NCBI GenBank assembly: GCA_029258695.1
Contig: JARIBR010000114.1
Coordinates: forward strand, 1-19,402
Direction of reading: 5' to 3'
Length of the DNA: 19,402 bases
Origin: Quadrisphaera sp.
Lineage (GTDB): Bacteria; Actinomycetota; Actinomycetes; Actinomycetales; Quadrisphaeraceae
In this document: in pieces, positions 1-10,128 of the stretch
Layout: the number at the start of each line of letters is the position of its first letter
Position numbering within the stretch: position 1 is the first letter of the stretch
The notes under the pieces: model-generated
What the model was told of the DNA's origin: nothing
Seen by the model: only the letters and a program-made list of their open reading frames with translations
The model's database searches: none
Program-made: the position numbers and the translations under genes

Positions 1-1928
1 CCACCGAGGTGGAGTCCCTGCAGCTCGAGTACTCCTGGATCAAGGAGTACGACCCGCGGTTCAACGTCAAGTACCGCGACGACAAGTCCTACCCCTACCT
101 GGCGATCACCATGGGGGAGGAGTTCCCGCGGGTCCAGGTGATGCGCGGCGCCAAGCGCAAGGGCACCCGGTACTTCGGTCCCTACACCCACGCCTGGGCC
201 ATCCGCGAGACCGTCGACCTGCTCCTGCGCGTGTTCCCCGTGCGCACCTGCTCCGCCGGGGTGTTCAAGCGCGCGGCCCAGGTGGGGCGCCCGTGCCTGC
301 TCGGGTACATCGACCGCTGCTCCGCGCCCTGCACCGGGGCGATCAGCCCGGAGGACCACCGGGCGCTCGCGGAGGACCTCTCCGACTTCATGGCCGGGCG
401 CACCGGCAGGTTCGTCGCCCGGGTGGAGCAGGAGATGCGGGCGGCCTCCGCCGAGCTGGACTTCGAGCGCGCCGCCCGCCTGCGCGACGACCTGGGCGCC
501 CTGACCAAGGCCCTCGAGAAGTCCGCCGTGGTGCTGCCCGACGCCACCGACGCCGACGTCTTCGCCCTCGCCGACGACGAGCTGGAGGCAGCGGTGCAGG
601 TCTTCCACGTCCGGGGCGGCCGGGTGCGAGGCCAGCGCGGCTGGGTGCTGGAGAAGGTCGAGGACCTCGACCGCCCCCAGCTGGTGGCCTCGTTGCTGCA
701 GCAGGTGTACGGCGACAGCGAGGAGGTCGGCGACGAGGCCACCGGCGGCACGTCCTCCGCGGTGCCCCGGGAGGTCCTCGTGCCCGACGAGCCGGCCGAC
801 GTCGCGCAGGTCACCGCGTGGCTGTCCGGGCTGCGCGGCTCCGCGGTGGACGTGCGGGTGCCGCAGCGCGGGGACAAGCGCGCCCTCGCCCAGACGGTCC
901 ACCGCAACGCCGAGCAGGCCCTGCGGCTGCACAAGACCCGCCGCAGCGGGGACCTCACCACCCGCAGCCAGGCGCTCGCGGAGATCCAGGAGGCGCTGGA
1001 CCTGGACGAGGCGCCGCTGCGCATCGAGTGCTACGACATCTCCAACCTCCAGGGCACCGAGGTCGTCGCCTCCATGGTCGTCTTCGAGGACGGGCTCCCG
1101 CGCAAGGGCGAGTACCGACGCTTCGCCGTCCGGGGGCTCTCCGCATCGGCCGCGGCCGCCAGCGGGCGCGAGGCCGGCGCCACCGACGACGTCTCCTCCC
1201 TCCGCGAGGTCATCACCCGTCGCTTCGCCCGTCAGGCTCGCGACGCCGCCAGCGCCGAGGCAGCGCTGGTGCGGGCAGGGGTGGAGGTCGACGAGGCAGA
1301 GGATGGTGGCCTGAGCGGTCCGGGGGCCCTCGCCGGAGGCGGCCCCTCAGCGCCGGAGGGTGGCGCGGTCTCCGGGGAGGTCGCGCCCGGCGTGGACCCC
1401 GACACCGGGCGCCCGCGCCGCTTCGCCTACCCGCCGAACCTCGTCGTCGTCGACGGCGGCGCGCCCCAGGTGGCGGCGGCCGCCGCGGCGATGGCGGAGC
1501 TGGGGATCACCGACGTCGCGCTGTGCGGCCTCGCCAAGCGGCTGGAGGAGGTGTGGCTGCCCGGGGAGGAGTTCCCCCTGGTGCTGCCGCGCACCTCGCA
1601 GGGGCTGTACCTGCTCCAGCGCGTGCGCGACGAGGCCCACCGTTTTGCCATCAGCTACCACCGGGCGAAGCGGTCGAGGTCGATGACCACGTCCGCGCTG
1701 GACTCGGTGCCCGGGCTCGGTCCGGCGCGGCGGGCGGCGCTGCTCAAGCGCTTCGGGTCGGTCAAGCGGCTGCGCAGCGCCACCGCCGAGGAGCTCCAGG
1801 AGGTGCCTGGCGTCGGCGCGGCGACGGCCAGTGCGATCGTCGCGGCCCTCGGTGGCCAGGGAGCCGGCTCCGCCGCGGCGCCGGCCCCGGCGGTGAACCC
1901 CACCACCGGAGAGCTCGTCGACTCCTGA
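1..1928 (+). CDS. uvrC: UvrABC excinuclease subunit C (partial, N-terminus outside window)
   Basis: UvrC makes the two incisions around a DNA lesion in nucleotide excision repair, after UvrA/UvrB have found the damage. The first full codon in frame is at position 3; the gene enters from the left and by family length lacks roughly the first 80 codons, including most of the GIY-YIG nuclease domain that makes the 3' cut. Numbering from the ATG at 9: four cysteines at C81, C96, C104 and C108 match the spacing of the known iron-sulfur ligands. The UVR helical hairpin that binds UvrB is about 130-170 ([13 protein letters not shown]). The RNase H-like domain for the 5' cut has D343 (CYDISNLQG), D482 (VVVDGG) and H544 (DEAHRF). 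Two C-terminal helix-hairpin-helix motifs follow at about 566-613. The RNase H-like domain is interrupted at about 380-475 by a low-complexity Ala/Gly-rich insert. The family assignment is certain. Confidence 0.98.
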   Translation, partial: TEVESLQLEYSWIKEYDPRFNVKYRDDKSYPYLAITMGEEFPRVQVMRGAKRKGTRYFGPYTHAWAIRETVDLLLRVFPVRTCSAGVFKRAAQVGRPCLLGYIDRCSAPCTGAISPEDHRALAEDLSDFMAGRTGRFVARVEQEMRAASAELDFERAARLRDDLGALTKALEKSAVVLPDATDADVFALADDELEAAVQVFHVRGGRVRGQRGWVLEKVEDLDRPQLVASLLQQVYGDSEEVGDEATGGTSSAVPREVLVPDEPADVAQVTAWLSGLRGSAVDVRVPQRGDKRALAQTVHRNAEQALRLHKTRRSGDLTTRSQALAEIQEALDLDEAPLRIECYDISNLQGTEVVASMVVFEDGLPRKGEYRRFAVRGLSASAAAASGREAGATDDVSSLREVITRRFARQARDAASAEAALVRAGVEVDEAEDGGLSGPGALAGGGPSAPEGGAVSGEVAPGVDPDTGRPRRFAYPPNLVVVDGGAPQVAAAAAAMAELGITDVALCGLAKRLEEVWLPGEEFPLVLPRTSQGLYLLQRVRDEAHRFAISYHRAKRSRSMTTSALDSVPGLGPARRAALLKRFGSVKRLRSATAEELQEVPGVGAATASAIVAALGGQGAGSAAAPAPAVNPTTGELVDS

Positions 1929-1980
1929 CGCAGGCACCGGGCCGGCGCGCCCTGCCGCGTCCCCGTCAACCCACGTGTCA

Positions 1981-2007
1981 GCCCCCGCGGCGCCGGCCCC
2001 CGCGGCG
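1981..2007. repeat. Short GC-rich direct repeat upstream of rapZ
   Basis: The 12-mer GCCCCCGCGGCG occurs at 1981-1992 and again at 1996-2007, a 15-bp period. It lies in the 118-base uvrC-rapZ gap. If rapZ began at the upstream GTG (1975) the repeat would encode an Ala/Pro stretch; with the preferred start at 2047 it is non-coding. It is most likely a small slippage duplication. I see no convincing promoter in this gap. Confidence 0.5.
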
Positions 2008-2046
2008 GTCGACAAGGTGGGCCGGGCGGCCTGGGAGCATGGCGCC

Positions 2047-3126
2047 ATGGACCGACCGGTGACCGCCGAGCCCCCCGCAGACGCCGCGAGCGGGGACCGC
2101 CGCAAGCAGACCGTCGTGGGCGATCCCGGCGGGGACGCCGACCACGTCGACCTGCTCGTGGTCACCGGCCTGTCGGGGGCAGGCCGCTCCACGGTGGCCC
2201 ACGCGCTGGAGGACCTCGGCTGGTACGTCGTGGACAACCTGCCCCCGTCCATGCTCGGCGCGCTCTCCGGTCTCGTGGCGCGCGCCGGCACCGCCGTCCC
2301 CCGGATCGCCGTGGTCCTGGACGTGCGCACCCGTGGGCTGGTCGACCCGCTGGCGGGGCTCGCGGGAGCCGCGGCCGGCGAGGACGCACCGCCGCGGCCG
2401 GAGGGGGACCTCGCAGACGTGCTGCTGGGGGCCGACGACCCGGGGGTGCGACGACGCCTGCTCTTCCTGGAGGCGAGCGACGACGTGCTCGTGCGCCGCT
2501 TCGAGTCCGTGCGCCGGCCGCACCCGCTGCAGGAGCACGGCCGCGTCCTCGACGGGATCGTCGCCGAGCGGGAGATGCTCCGCGACCTGCGGGCGGCCGC
2601 GGACGTCGTCATCGACACGTCCGACCGCAACGTCCACCAGCTCGGCGCCACCGTCGGAGACCTCTTCGGGTCCGACGAACGCACCCGCCTGCGCCTCACG
2701 CTGGTCAGCTTCGGCTTCAAGTACGGCCTGCCGACGGACGCCGACCACGTCGTCGACGTGCGGTTCCTGCCCAACCCGTTCTGGGTCCCGGAGCTGCGCG
2801 GGCACACCGGGCGCGAGGCGCCCGTCGCGGACTACGTCCTCGCCCAGGACGGCGCGGAGGAGTTCTGCCGGCGCTACGCGGCCGCCCTCGAGCCGGTCAT
2901 CGCGGGGTACCGGCGCGAGAACCGCAGCTACGTCACCGTCGCCGTCGGCTGCACGGGGGGCAAGCACCGGTCGGTGGCGATCAGCGAGCGCCTCGCCGAG
3001 CTGCTCGCGCGCGGCCCCGACGTGGACGCCGCCCCGGGCGCCCTCGACGAGGCCGCCGCCGCGGACGCCCCGCCGGCGGCCGACGTCATCGTCCGGGTCA
3101 CCCACCGAGACCTGGGCCGCGAGTGA
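2047..3126 (+). CDS. rapZ: RapZ/YvcJ-type nucleotide-binding protein (RNase adapter family)
   Basis: This is a P-loop ATP/GTP-binding protein of the RapZ (YvcJ) family. In E. coli the protein senses glucosamine-6-phosphate and steers RNase E to small RNAs; the actinobacterial role is less clear. Visible signatures are the Walker A motif GLSGAGRS (41-48), [10 protein letters not shown] (61-70), [20 protein letters not shown] (139-158) and the C-terminal GCTGGKHRS (301-309). I chose the ATG at 2047, with a GGGAG about 10 nt upstream, over the in-frame GTG at 1975, which would add 24 Ala/Pro-rich residues. The protein has 359 residues against about 285-300 for the family. The excess is an Ala/Gly-rich insert near 107-126, a longer N-terminus and an Ala-rich tail segment. 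Its stop overlaps the yvcK start by 4 nt (GTGA), so the two are probably translationally coupled. Confidence 0.95.
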   Translation: MDRPVTAEPPADAASGDRRKQTVVGDPGGDADHVDLLVVTGLSGAGRSTVAHALEDLGWYVVDNLPPSMLGALSGLVARAGTAVPRIAVVLDVRTRGLVDPLAGLAGAAAGEDAPPRPEGDLADVLLGADDPGVRRRLLFLEASDDVLVRRFESVRRPHPLQEHGRVLDGIVAEREMLRDLRAAADVVIDTSDRNVHQLGATVGDLFGSDERTRLRLTLVSFGFKYGLPTDADHVVDVRFLPNPFWVPELRGHTGREAPVADYVLAQDGAEEFCRRYAAALEPVIAGYRRENRSYVTVAVGCTGGKHRSVAISERLAELLARGPDVDAAPGALDEAAAADAPPAADVIVRVTHRDLGRE

Positions 3127-4223
3127 GCCAGGCGTCGGGCCCCCCGCCGGGGGAGCCGCCGAGCCGGCGCCCCGGCCGCCGGCGCGCGACGCAGGAGCGT
3201 GCGCCGGGCCCGGCCGTGGTGGCGTGCGGCGGTGGGCACGGGCTGGCGGCGACGCTCGCGGCGCTGCGCCACCTCACCGAGGACCTGACGGCGGTCGTCA
3301 CCGTCGCCGACGACGGGGGGTCGTCGGGTCGGCTGCGCTCCGAGCTCGGGGTCCTCCCGCCGGGCGACCTGCGCATGGCCCTCGCGGCGCTGTGCGACGA
3401 CACCGAGTGGGGGCGCACCTGGGCCCGCGTGCTGCAGCACCGCTTCGCCTCCCAGGGGCCCCTGGACGGTCACGCGGTCGGCAACCTGCTCATCTCCGCG
3501 CTGTGGCAGCAGCTCGGCGACACCGTGGAGGGCCTCGACCTCGTCGCCCGGCTCCTCGGGGCGCGCGGCAGGGTGCTGCCGATGTCCTCGGTGCCGCTGG
3601 GCATCGAGGCCGACGTCGACGGCGACGGCGGCCCCCGGTACGTCGTCTCGGGCCAGGCCTCCGTGGCGACGACGTCGGGCCGGGTCCACCGCGTCCGCCT
3701 CGTCCCCTCCTCACCACCGGCCCGCCCGGAGGTCCTGGAGGCGGTGCGCGCCGCGGACTGGGTGGTCCTGGGTCCTGGGTCGTGGTTCACCTCGGTCATC
3801 CCGCACCTGCTCGTGCCCGGGCTCAGCGAGGCGATCACGACGACGGCTGCGCGACGGGCCCTGGTGATGAACCTGTCCGCCCCCGCCCAGGAGTCCAGCG
3901 GCATGAGCCCCGCCGACCACCTGCGGGCCCTCGCGGACCACGCGCCCACGCTGCGGCTCGACGTGGTGGTCGTCGACCCCGTCGTGCTGTCGAGGGCCGA
4001 CCACGCCGGCGCCCGGCTGCCGGTGGACGTGACCCTCGGGGGGACGGTGCGCCCGCCCCCGGTCGACCAGGGCCTGCTCGACGACCTGGCCCACCAGTCG
4101 CGCCGGCTCGGCGCAGCGCTCGTGCTGCGCTCGCTGTCCGCGGGCATCGTCCCCGTCCACGACCCCCTGCGTCTGGCGGCGGCCCTGCGCGACGCCTTCG
4201 ACGAGGTGCTCGCGCCCGGCTGA
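3123..4223 (+). CDS. yvcK: YvcK/CofD-like family protein (gluconeogenesis factor)
   Basis: This belongs to the YvcK family, related in fold to CofD (2-phospho-L-lactate transferase). Studied members (B. subtilis YvcK, mycobacterial CuvA) are needed for growth on gluconeogenic carbon sources and for cell-wall integrity, and bind UDP-sugars; no catalytic activity is established. Signatures are CGGGHG (35-40), [12 protein letters not shown] (61-72), PPGDLR (79-84), then [12 protein letters not shown] and LGPGSWFTS further on. The GTG start at 3123 overlaps the rapZ stop as GTGA, and no better start lies before the conserved domain. About 30 Pro/Arg-rich residues precede the domain, so the true start could be somewhat later. 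The protein is 366 residues, normal for the family plus this extension. It sits in the canonical rapZ-yvcK-whiA order. Confidence 0.93.
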   Translation: MSQASGPPPGEPPSRRPGRRRATQERAPGPAVVACGGGHGLAATLAALRHLTEDLTAVVTVADDGGSSGRLRSELGVLPPGDLRMALAALCDDTEWGRTWARVLQHRFASQGPLDGHAVGNLLISALWQQLGDTVEGLDLVARLLGARGRVLPMSSVPLGIEADVDGDGGPRYVVSGQASVATTSGRVHRVRLVPSSPPARPEVLEAVRAADWVVLGPGSWFTSVIPHLLVPGLSEAITTTAARRALVMNLSAPAQESSGMSPADHLRALADHAPTLRLDVVVVDPVVLSRADHAGARLPVDVTLGGTVRPPPVDQGLLDDLAHQSRRLGAALVLRSLSAGIVPVHDPLRLAAALRDAFDEVLAPG

Positions 4224-4236
4224 GAGTGGCGGCAGC

Positions 4237-4265
4237 GGCCGGCGTGGGCCCCGCCGCAGCCGGCC
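4237..4265 (+). terminator. Possible hairpin between yvcK and whiA
   Basis: A 7-bp all-G/C inverted repeat, GGCCGGC (4237-4243) and GCCGGCC (4259-4265), with a 15-nt loop begins 13 nt after the yvcK stop codon. There is no T tract. It could weaken read-through into whiA or protect the upstream mRNA end, but inverted repeats of this size also arise by chance in such GC-rich DNA. Confidence 0.25.
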
Positions 4266-4330
4266 AGGTGTCGCTTTCGTCCCCGGCCAACGCCCGCGAA
4301 GGTCGCCCCGCCGGTGGCAGGATGCCGCTC

Positions 4331-6435
<2,105 letters not shown>

Positions 6436-6440
6436 GACCG

Positions 6441-7733
6441 GTGCGTTCCCTCCAGCAGCTCCTCGACGACCACGACGGTGACCTCGCCGGCACGGCGGTC
6501 CTGGTGCGCAGCGACCTGAACACCCCGCTCAGCGGGGACGACGACGCGCGCACCATCACCGACGACGGCCGGGTCCGCGCCTCGGTGTCGACGTGGGAGG
6601 CGCTCCTCGACGCCGGCGGCGCGGTCGTGGTGTGCGCCCACCTCGGTCGCCCGAAGGGGGAGTTCGAGCAGAAGTCCTCGCTCGCCCCCGTCGCGGTGCG
6701 CGTCCAGGAGCTGCTGGGGGACCGCACGGTGACCTTCGCCGGGGGCGACGGACCGACGTCCGAGCAGGCCCGCGAGGCCGCCGGGGCGCTGTCCGGCGGG
6801 GAGCTGCTGCTGCTGGAGAACCTGCGCTTCGACCCGCGCGAGACGTCGAAGGACGACGCGGAGCGGGGCGCGCTCGCCGACGAGCTGGTGGCGCTCGTGA
6901 CGTCGTCGGCCGGGCGGGGGCCGGGCGGCGCCACGAGCGGGGCCGCCGCGTTCGTCTCCGACGGGTTCGGCGTCCTCCACCGCACCCAGGCGTCGGTCGT
7001 CGACGTCGCGCAGCGCCTCGAGAGCGCCACGGGCCTGCTCGTCGCCGACGAGCTCGAGGTGCTGGAGCGCCTGACGAAGGACCCGGAGCGGCCGTACGTC
7101 GTCGCTCTCGGCGGCTCCAAGGTCTCCGACAAGCTCGGTGTCATCGACCACCTCCTCAGCGACCTCCTGGTCTCCGGGGACACCCTCCTCGTGGGCGGCG
7201 GGATGGCGTTCACGTTCCTCGCGGCCCGCGGGTCCTCGGTCGGCCGGTCCCTCCTCGAGGCGGACCAGGTCGGCGCCGTCCAGGGGTACCTCGACGCCGC
7301 CGAGGAGGCGGGCATCCAGGTCCTCCTGCCTCGGGACGTCGTCGCCGCGTCGGAGTTCTCCGCCGACGCGGACCACGAGGTCGTGCCGGCGGACGCCATC
7401 GGCGACGACGCCATGGGTCTCGACATCGGCCCGGGTGCGTCACAGGAGTTCGCCGCCGCGCTCGACGGTGCCCGCACCGTCTTCTGGAACGGACCCATGG
7501 GTGCCTTCGAGATGGCGCCCTACGCCGACGGCACGAAGGTGCTGGCCGGCGCCGTGGCGCAGGCCACGTCCGCTGGCGCGCTCACCGTCATCGGCGGCGG
7601 CGACTCCGCCGCGGCCGTGCGCCAGCTCGGGTTCGAGGACTCAGCCTTCTCGCACATCTCCACCGGCGGCGGCGCGTCCCTGGAGTACCTCGAGGGCAAG
7701 ACCCTGCCCGGTCTGTCCGCTCTCGAGCGCTGA
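6441..7733 (+). CDS. pgk: Phosphoglycerate kinase
   Basis: Pgk transfers the acyl phosphate of 1,3-bisphosphoglycerate to ADP, the first ATP-yielding step of glycolysis. The N-terminal substrate domain shows VRSDLNTPL (22-30), AHLGRPKG (66-73), LLLLENLRF (122-130) and FVSDGFGVLHR (171-181). The C-terminal nucleotide domain shows ALGGSKVSDK (222-231), GGGMAFTFL (252-260), FWNGPMGAFE (348-357) and the phosphate-binding GGGDSAAA (385-392). The start is GTG at 6441, 5 nt after the gap stop, with no strong ribosome site of its own, which suggests coupling to gap. At 430 residues it is longer than the usual 390-415, mostly because of a Gly/Ser/Ala-rich insert at about 153-170 and an acidic stretch near residue 33. 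Confidence 0.98.
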   Translation: MRSLQQLLDDHDGDLAGTAVLVRSDLNTPLSGDDDARTITDDGRVRASVSTWEALLDAGGAVVVCAHLGRPKGEFEQKSSLAPVAVRVQELLGDRTVTFAGGDGPTSEQAREAAGALSGGELLLLENLRFDPRETSKDDAERGALADELVALVTSSAGRGPGGATSGAAAFVSDGFGVLHRTQASVVDVAQRLESATGLLVADELEVLERLTKDPERPYVVALGGSKVSDKLGVIDHLLSDLLVSGDTLLVGGGMAFTFLAARGSSVGRSLLEADQVGAVQGYLDAAEEAGIQVLLPRDVVAASEFSADADHEVVPADAIGDDAMGLDIGPGASQEFAAALDGARTVFWNGPMGAFEMAPYADGTKVLAGAVAQATSAGALTVIGGGDSAAAVRQLGFEDSAFSHISTGGGASLEYLEGKTLPGLSALER

Positions 7734-7775
7734 CCGCCCGACCCCACCCGACCGCCGCACCGCCCTGCAGCACGC

Positions 7776-7793
7776 CCCCGGACCGTGCCGGGG
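7776..7793 (+). other. Small GC hairpin in the tpiA leader
   Basis: CCCCGG (7776-7781) and CCGGGG (7788-7793) can form a 6-bp stem with a 6-nt loop in the 84-base pgk-tpiA gap, ending 13 nt before the tpiA ribosome site. There is no T tract. It may mark an mRNA processing or stability point between the two genes, or be chance. Confidence 0.25.
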
Positions 7794-7817
7794 CCCTGAC
7801 CACCTTGGAGGACCCTC

Positions 7818-8597
7818 GTGGCTCGCACCCCGCTCATCGCCGGCAACTGGAAGATGAACGTCGACCACGTCGCCGCCGTCACGCTCGTGCAGGTGCTCGA
7901 CGACGCCCTGGCCAAGGACGCGCACGACCAGGACGCCGTCGAGATCGTCGTCCTGCCGCCGTTCACGGACTTGCGCAGCGTGCAGGTCCTCGTCGACGGT
8001 GACCGCCTCATGGTGCGCTACGGGGCCCAGGACGTCTCGGCCCACGAGCCCGGTGCCTTCACCGGGGAGATCGCGGCGAGCATGCTCGCCCGCCTCGGTG
8101 TGCGCTACGTCGCCGTGGGTCACAGCGAGCGGCGCACCTACCACCACGAGGACGACGCGACCGTCGCGCAGAAGGCCGCCGCGGCGCTGGGGGAGGGCAT
8201 CACGCCCATCGTCTGCGTCGGCGAGGACCTCGAGGTACGCACCCAGGGTCGTCAGGTGGAGCACGTGGTCGGGCAGGTCGACGGCTCGCTGGACGGCCTG
8301 AGCGCCGAGCAGATCGCCGGGAGCGTCGTCGCGTACGAGCCGGTGTGGGCGATCGGGACCGGGAAGGTGGCCACGCCGGAGGACGCCCAGGAGGTCTGCG
8401 CCGCCATCCGGGAGCGCGTGGCCACGGTCCACGGCGTCGAGGTCGGCGACCGGCTGCGAGTCCTGTACGGCGGTTCCGTGAAGGCGGCCAACATCGCCGC
8501 GATCATGGAGCAGGTCGACGTGGACGGTGCGCTCGTCGGCGGCGCCTGCCTCGACCCGATCGAGTTCGCCGAGATCGCCCGCCTGGCCCGGTCCTGA
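7818..8597 (+). CDS. tpiA: Triosephosphate isomerase
   Basis: TpiA interconverts dihydroxyacetone phosphate and glyceraldehyde-3-phosphate in the cytosol. It is a TIM barrel with K12 (GNWKMN), the catalytic electrophile H102 (VGHSERR), the catalytic base E174 ([11 protein letters not shown], with the flexible loop directly after it) and the phosphate-binding YGGSVKAAN (217-225). It has 259 residues, normal for actinobacteria. The GTG start at 7818 has a clear GGAGGA (7807-7812) 5 nt upstream. It lies 84 bases after pgk and is followed 25 bases later by secG, in the usual gap-pgk-tpiA-secG order. Confidence 0.99.
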   Translation: MARTPLIAGNWKMNVDHVAAVTLVQVLDDALAKDAHDQDAVEIVVLPPFTDLRSVQVLVDGDRLMVRYGAQDVSAHEPGAFTGEIAASMLARLGVRYVAVGHSERRTYHHEDDATVAQKAAAALGEGITPIVCVGEDLEVRTQGRQVEHVVGQVDGSLDGLSAEQIAGSVVAYEPVWAIGTGKVATPEDAQEVCAAIRERVATVHGVEVGDRLRVLYGGSVKAANIAAIMEQVDVDGALVGGACLDPIEFAEIARLARS

Positions 8598-8610
8598 GCC
8601 CCTCCTGGCG

Positions 8611-8616
8611 TACCCT
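8611..8616 (+). promoter_or_regulatory. Candidate -10 element for secG (possibly leaderless)
   Basis: TACCCT (TANNNT pattern) ends 6 nt before the secG GTG at 8623. This spacing would place the transcription start at or next to the start codon, the arrangement of leaderless actinobacterial mRNAs, and secG has no ribosome-binding site. No -35 is recognisable. Inference from spacing and pattern only. Confidence 0.4.
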
Positions 8617-8622
8617 CGTCCC

Positions 8623-8874
8623 GTGACCGCGTTCCGCATCTCCCTCCAGGTCCTCCTGGCGATCACCGGTCTGTTCCTCGTGCTGCTGGTCCTGCTGCAC
8701 AAGGGCAAGGGCGGAGGGATGTCCGACATGTTCGGCGGAGGGATGAGCTCCTCCGCGGGAAGCTCGGGCGTGGCTGAGCGCAACCTCAACATCATCACCG
8801 TGGTCATGGCGGGGCTCTGGACCACCGTGGTGGTCCTGCTCGGCATCGTGGAGCGGTTCACCCCCAGCGGCTGA
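8623..8874 (+). CDS. secG: SecG, preprotein translocase subunit
   Basis: SecG is the small accessory membrane subunit of the SecYEG channel that moves unfolded proteins across the cytoplasmic membrane. The 83 residues contain two membrane segments (about 5-25 and 57-76) joined by the characteristic cytoplasmic loop LLHKGKGGGMSDMFGGGM. The GTG start at 8623 gives the normal N-terminus; the same frame is open further upstream but runs back into tpiA and has no family match. It lies 25 bases after tpiA and 61 bases before rbpA. Confidence 0.97.
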   Translation: MTAFRISLQVLLAITGLFLVLLVLLHKGKGGGMSDMFGGGMSSSAGSSGVAERNLNIITVVMAGLWTTVVVLLGIVERFTPSG

Positions 8875-8935
8875 CCGGTGCGCCCGCGCCACCGGGGCCA
8901 CCATCGCGCACGACCTTCAACGACGAGGAGTCACC

Positions 8936-9292
8936 ATGGCAGGCGGAAATGCGATCAGGGGAAGCCGGGTGGGCGCCGGCCCCATGGGCGAGACGGAGCG
9001 CGGCGACAGCGCTCCGCGCCTGAAGGTGTCCTACTGGTGCGCCCACGGCCACGAGACGGCCCCGAGCTTCGCCCGCGAGAACGTGGACCTCGCGCCCGAG
9101 ACGTGGGACTGCACGCGCTGCGGGAGCCCGGCCGGCCGGGACAGGTCGAACCCCCCGCCGACCCTGAAGAACGAGCCCTACAAGACGCACCTGGCCTACG
9201 TCAAGGAACGTCGCAGCGACGCCGACGGAGAAGCCATCCTCGAGAGCGCTCTCGAGAGGCACCGCGCCAGGATGCCGTCGGTCCGCAGCTGA
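8936..9292 (+). CDS. rbpA: RbpA, RNA polymerase-binding transcription activator
   Basis: RbpA is an Actinobacteria-specific protein that binds RNA polymerase and the group I/II sigma factor and stabilises open promoter complexes. The N-terminal tail and basic region (GNAIRGSRVGAGPMGE, 4-19) is followed by the core domain with Zn ligands C35, H39, C59 and C62 (YWCAHGHE, WDCTRCG), as in the Streptomyces protein. The C-terminal sigma-interaction helix includes EPYKTHLAYVKERRSDADGE (80-99). The 118 residues are slightly longer than the usual 110-115. The ATG at 8936 has GAGGAG (8925-8930) 5 nt upstream. It is the last gene of the plus-strand block and ends in a strong hairpin. I see no promoter of its own in the 61 bases after secG. 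Confidence 0.97.
   Translation: MAGGNAIRGSRVGAGPMGETERGDSAPRLKVSYWCAHGHETAPSFARENVDLAPETWDCTRCGSPAGRDRSNPPPTLKNEPYKTHLAYVKERRSDADGEAILESALERHRARMPSVRS
9239..9256. repeat. Perfect 18-bp palindrome inside rbpA
   Basis: CTCGAGAGCGCTCTCGAG equals its own reverse complement. It lies in the last part of rbpA, where it encodes the Leu-Glu-Ser-Ala-Leu-Glu stretch of the C-terminal helix. It could extrude as an mRNA hairpin, but its helix-coding repeat (CTCGAG twice) is enough to explain it. Confidence 0.6.
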
Positions 9293-9310
9293 ACGCCGCA
9301 GACCGACGGC
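9274..9310. terminator. Hairpin terminator between convergent rbpA and pgl
   Basis: GCCGTCGGTC (9274-9283) pairs perfectly with GACCGACGGC (9301-9310). One mismatch and two further pairs (9285-9286 with 9298-9299) lengthen the stem towards an 11-nt loop. The 5' arm is formed by the last rbpA codons and the stop lies in the loop. There is no T tract, as is common for actinobacterial terminators. Being symmetrical, it could also stop transcripts arriving from pgl on the other strand. Confidence 0.65.
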
Positions 9311-9348
9311 TCCCCGGCTGATCGGCGCTGACCGACGGGGATGACCGC

Positions 9349-10128
9349 CTAGTCGCCGGGAAGCTCCGACGCGGCGTCGGCGTCGAGCAGCCACAAGGTC
9401 GCCTGCTCCCCGTGCACCCGGCTCGCCGGGAGCTCGCCCTCGGCGCGACCCTCGTCCGAGAGCGCCCGCGCGACAGCGCCGGCCTTCTCGGAGCCCGCGA
9501 CCACGCACCACACCTGCTCGGCCCCGTTGATCACCGGGAGGGTCAGGGACGTGCGCTCCGGCGGTGGCTTCGGGGCGTCGTGCACGGCGACGACGCTGGT
9601 GTCGTCCACCCGCACCCCGTCCAGGCCGGGGAACAGCGAGGCGACATGACCGTCGGGACCCACCCCCAGCAGCAGCACGTCGACGACGGGCGCCGGCTTG
9701 GGGATGCCCGTGCGCCGGGCCACCTCCGCCAGCTCGTCCGCGTGGGCATCCGCCGCAGCGTCGAGGTCGGCCCCGTGCGGGCCGTCCGACGCCGGCATAG
9801 GACGCACGCGCGCGGGGTCGAGCGCGACGTGGTCCAGCAGCGCGTCGCGAGCCTGCGTCTCGTTGCGCTCCGGGTCACCGGCGGGCAGGAACCGCTCGTC
9901 ACCCCACCACACGTCGACCAGCGACCAGTCCACGACCGAGCCGGGGCGGCTGCTCGCCTCCCGCAGAGCGCGCAGGACGCGGCTGCCCATGCCTCCGCCG
10001 GTCAGGACGACGGAGGCCTCGCCCCGCTCGCGCTGCGCCGTCGAGAGAGCCGTGGCGAGGCGCACCGCCACCGCCTCGGCCAGCGCGTCCGCGTCCTCGT
10101 GGACCACCACCTCCACCGGGGCGGGCAT
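9349..10128 (-). CDS. pgl: 6-phosphogluconolactonase
   Basis: Pgl hydrolyses 6-phosphogluconolactone to 6-phosphogluconate, the second step of the oxidative pentose phosphate pathway. It is of the DevB/SIS-like (NagB-fold) family, shown by TGGGMGSR (43-50), WWGDERFLP (74-82, with the following NETQAR) and LLLGVGPDGHVASLFPG (152-168). It has 259 residues, normal length. Its ATG at 10128 shares one base with the opcA stop (TGATG), so it is probably translated by reinitiation after opcA. It is the last gene of the minus-strand cluster and faces rbpA. Confidence 0.97.
   Translation of the reverse strand: MPAPVEVVVHEDADALAEAVAVRLATALSTAQRERGEASVVLTGGGMGSRVLRALREASSRPGSVVDWSLVDVWWGDERFLPAGDPERNETQARDALLDHVALDPARVRPMPASDGPHGADLDAAADAHADELAEVARRTGIPKPAPVVDVLLLGVGPDGHVASLFPGLDGVRVDDTSVVAVHDAPKPPPERTSLTLPVINGAEQVWCVVAGSEKAGAVARALSDEGRAEGELPASRVHGEQATLWLLDADAASELPGD

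Noticed and set aside
1929..2046. Promoter or terminator between uvrC and rapZ
   Set aside because: I found no TANNNT element at a sensible distance and no stem longer than chance, only the short direct repeat.
1347..2807. Minus-strand open frame across uvrC and rapZ
   Set aside because: It crosses two conserved plus-strand genes, has low-complexity Ser/Arg composition and shows no domain. It is a GC-bias artefact.
2333..4330. Upstream extension of the whiA frame through rapZ and yvcK
   Set aside because: The added part overlaps two conserved genes in another frame. The family N-terminus begins at 4331.
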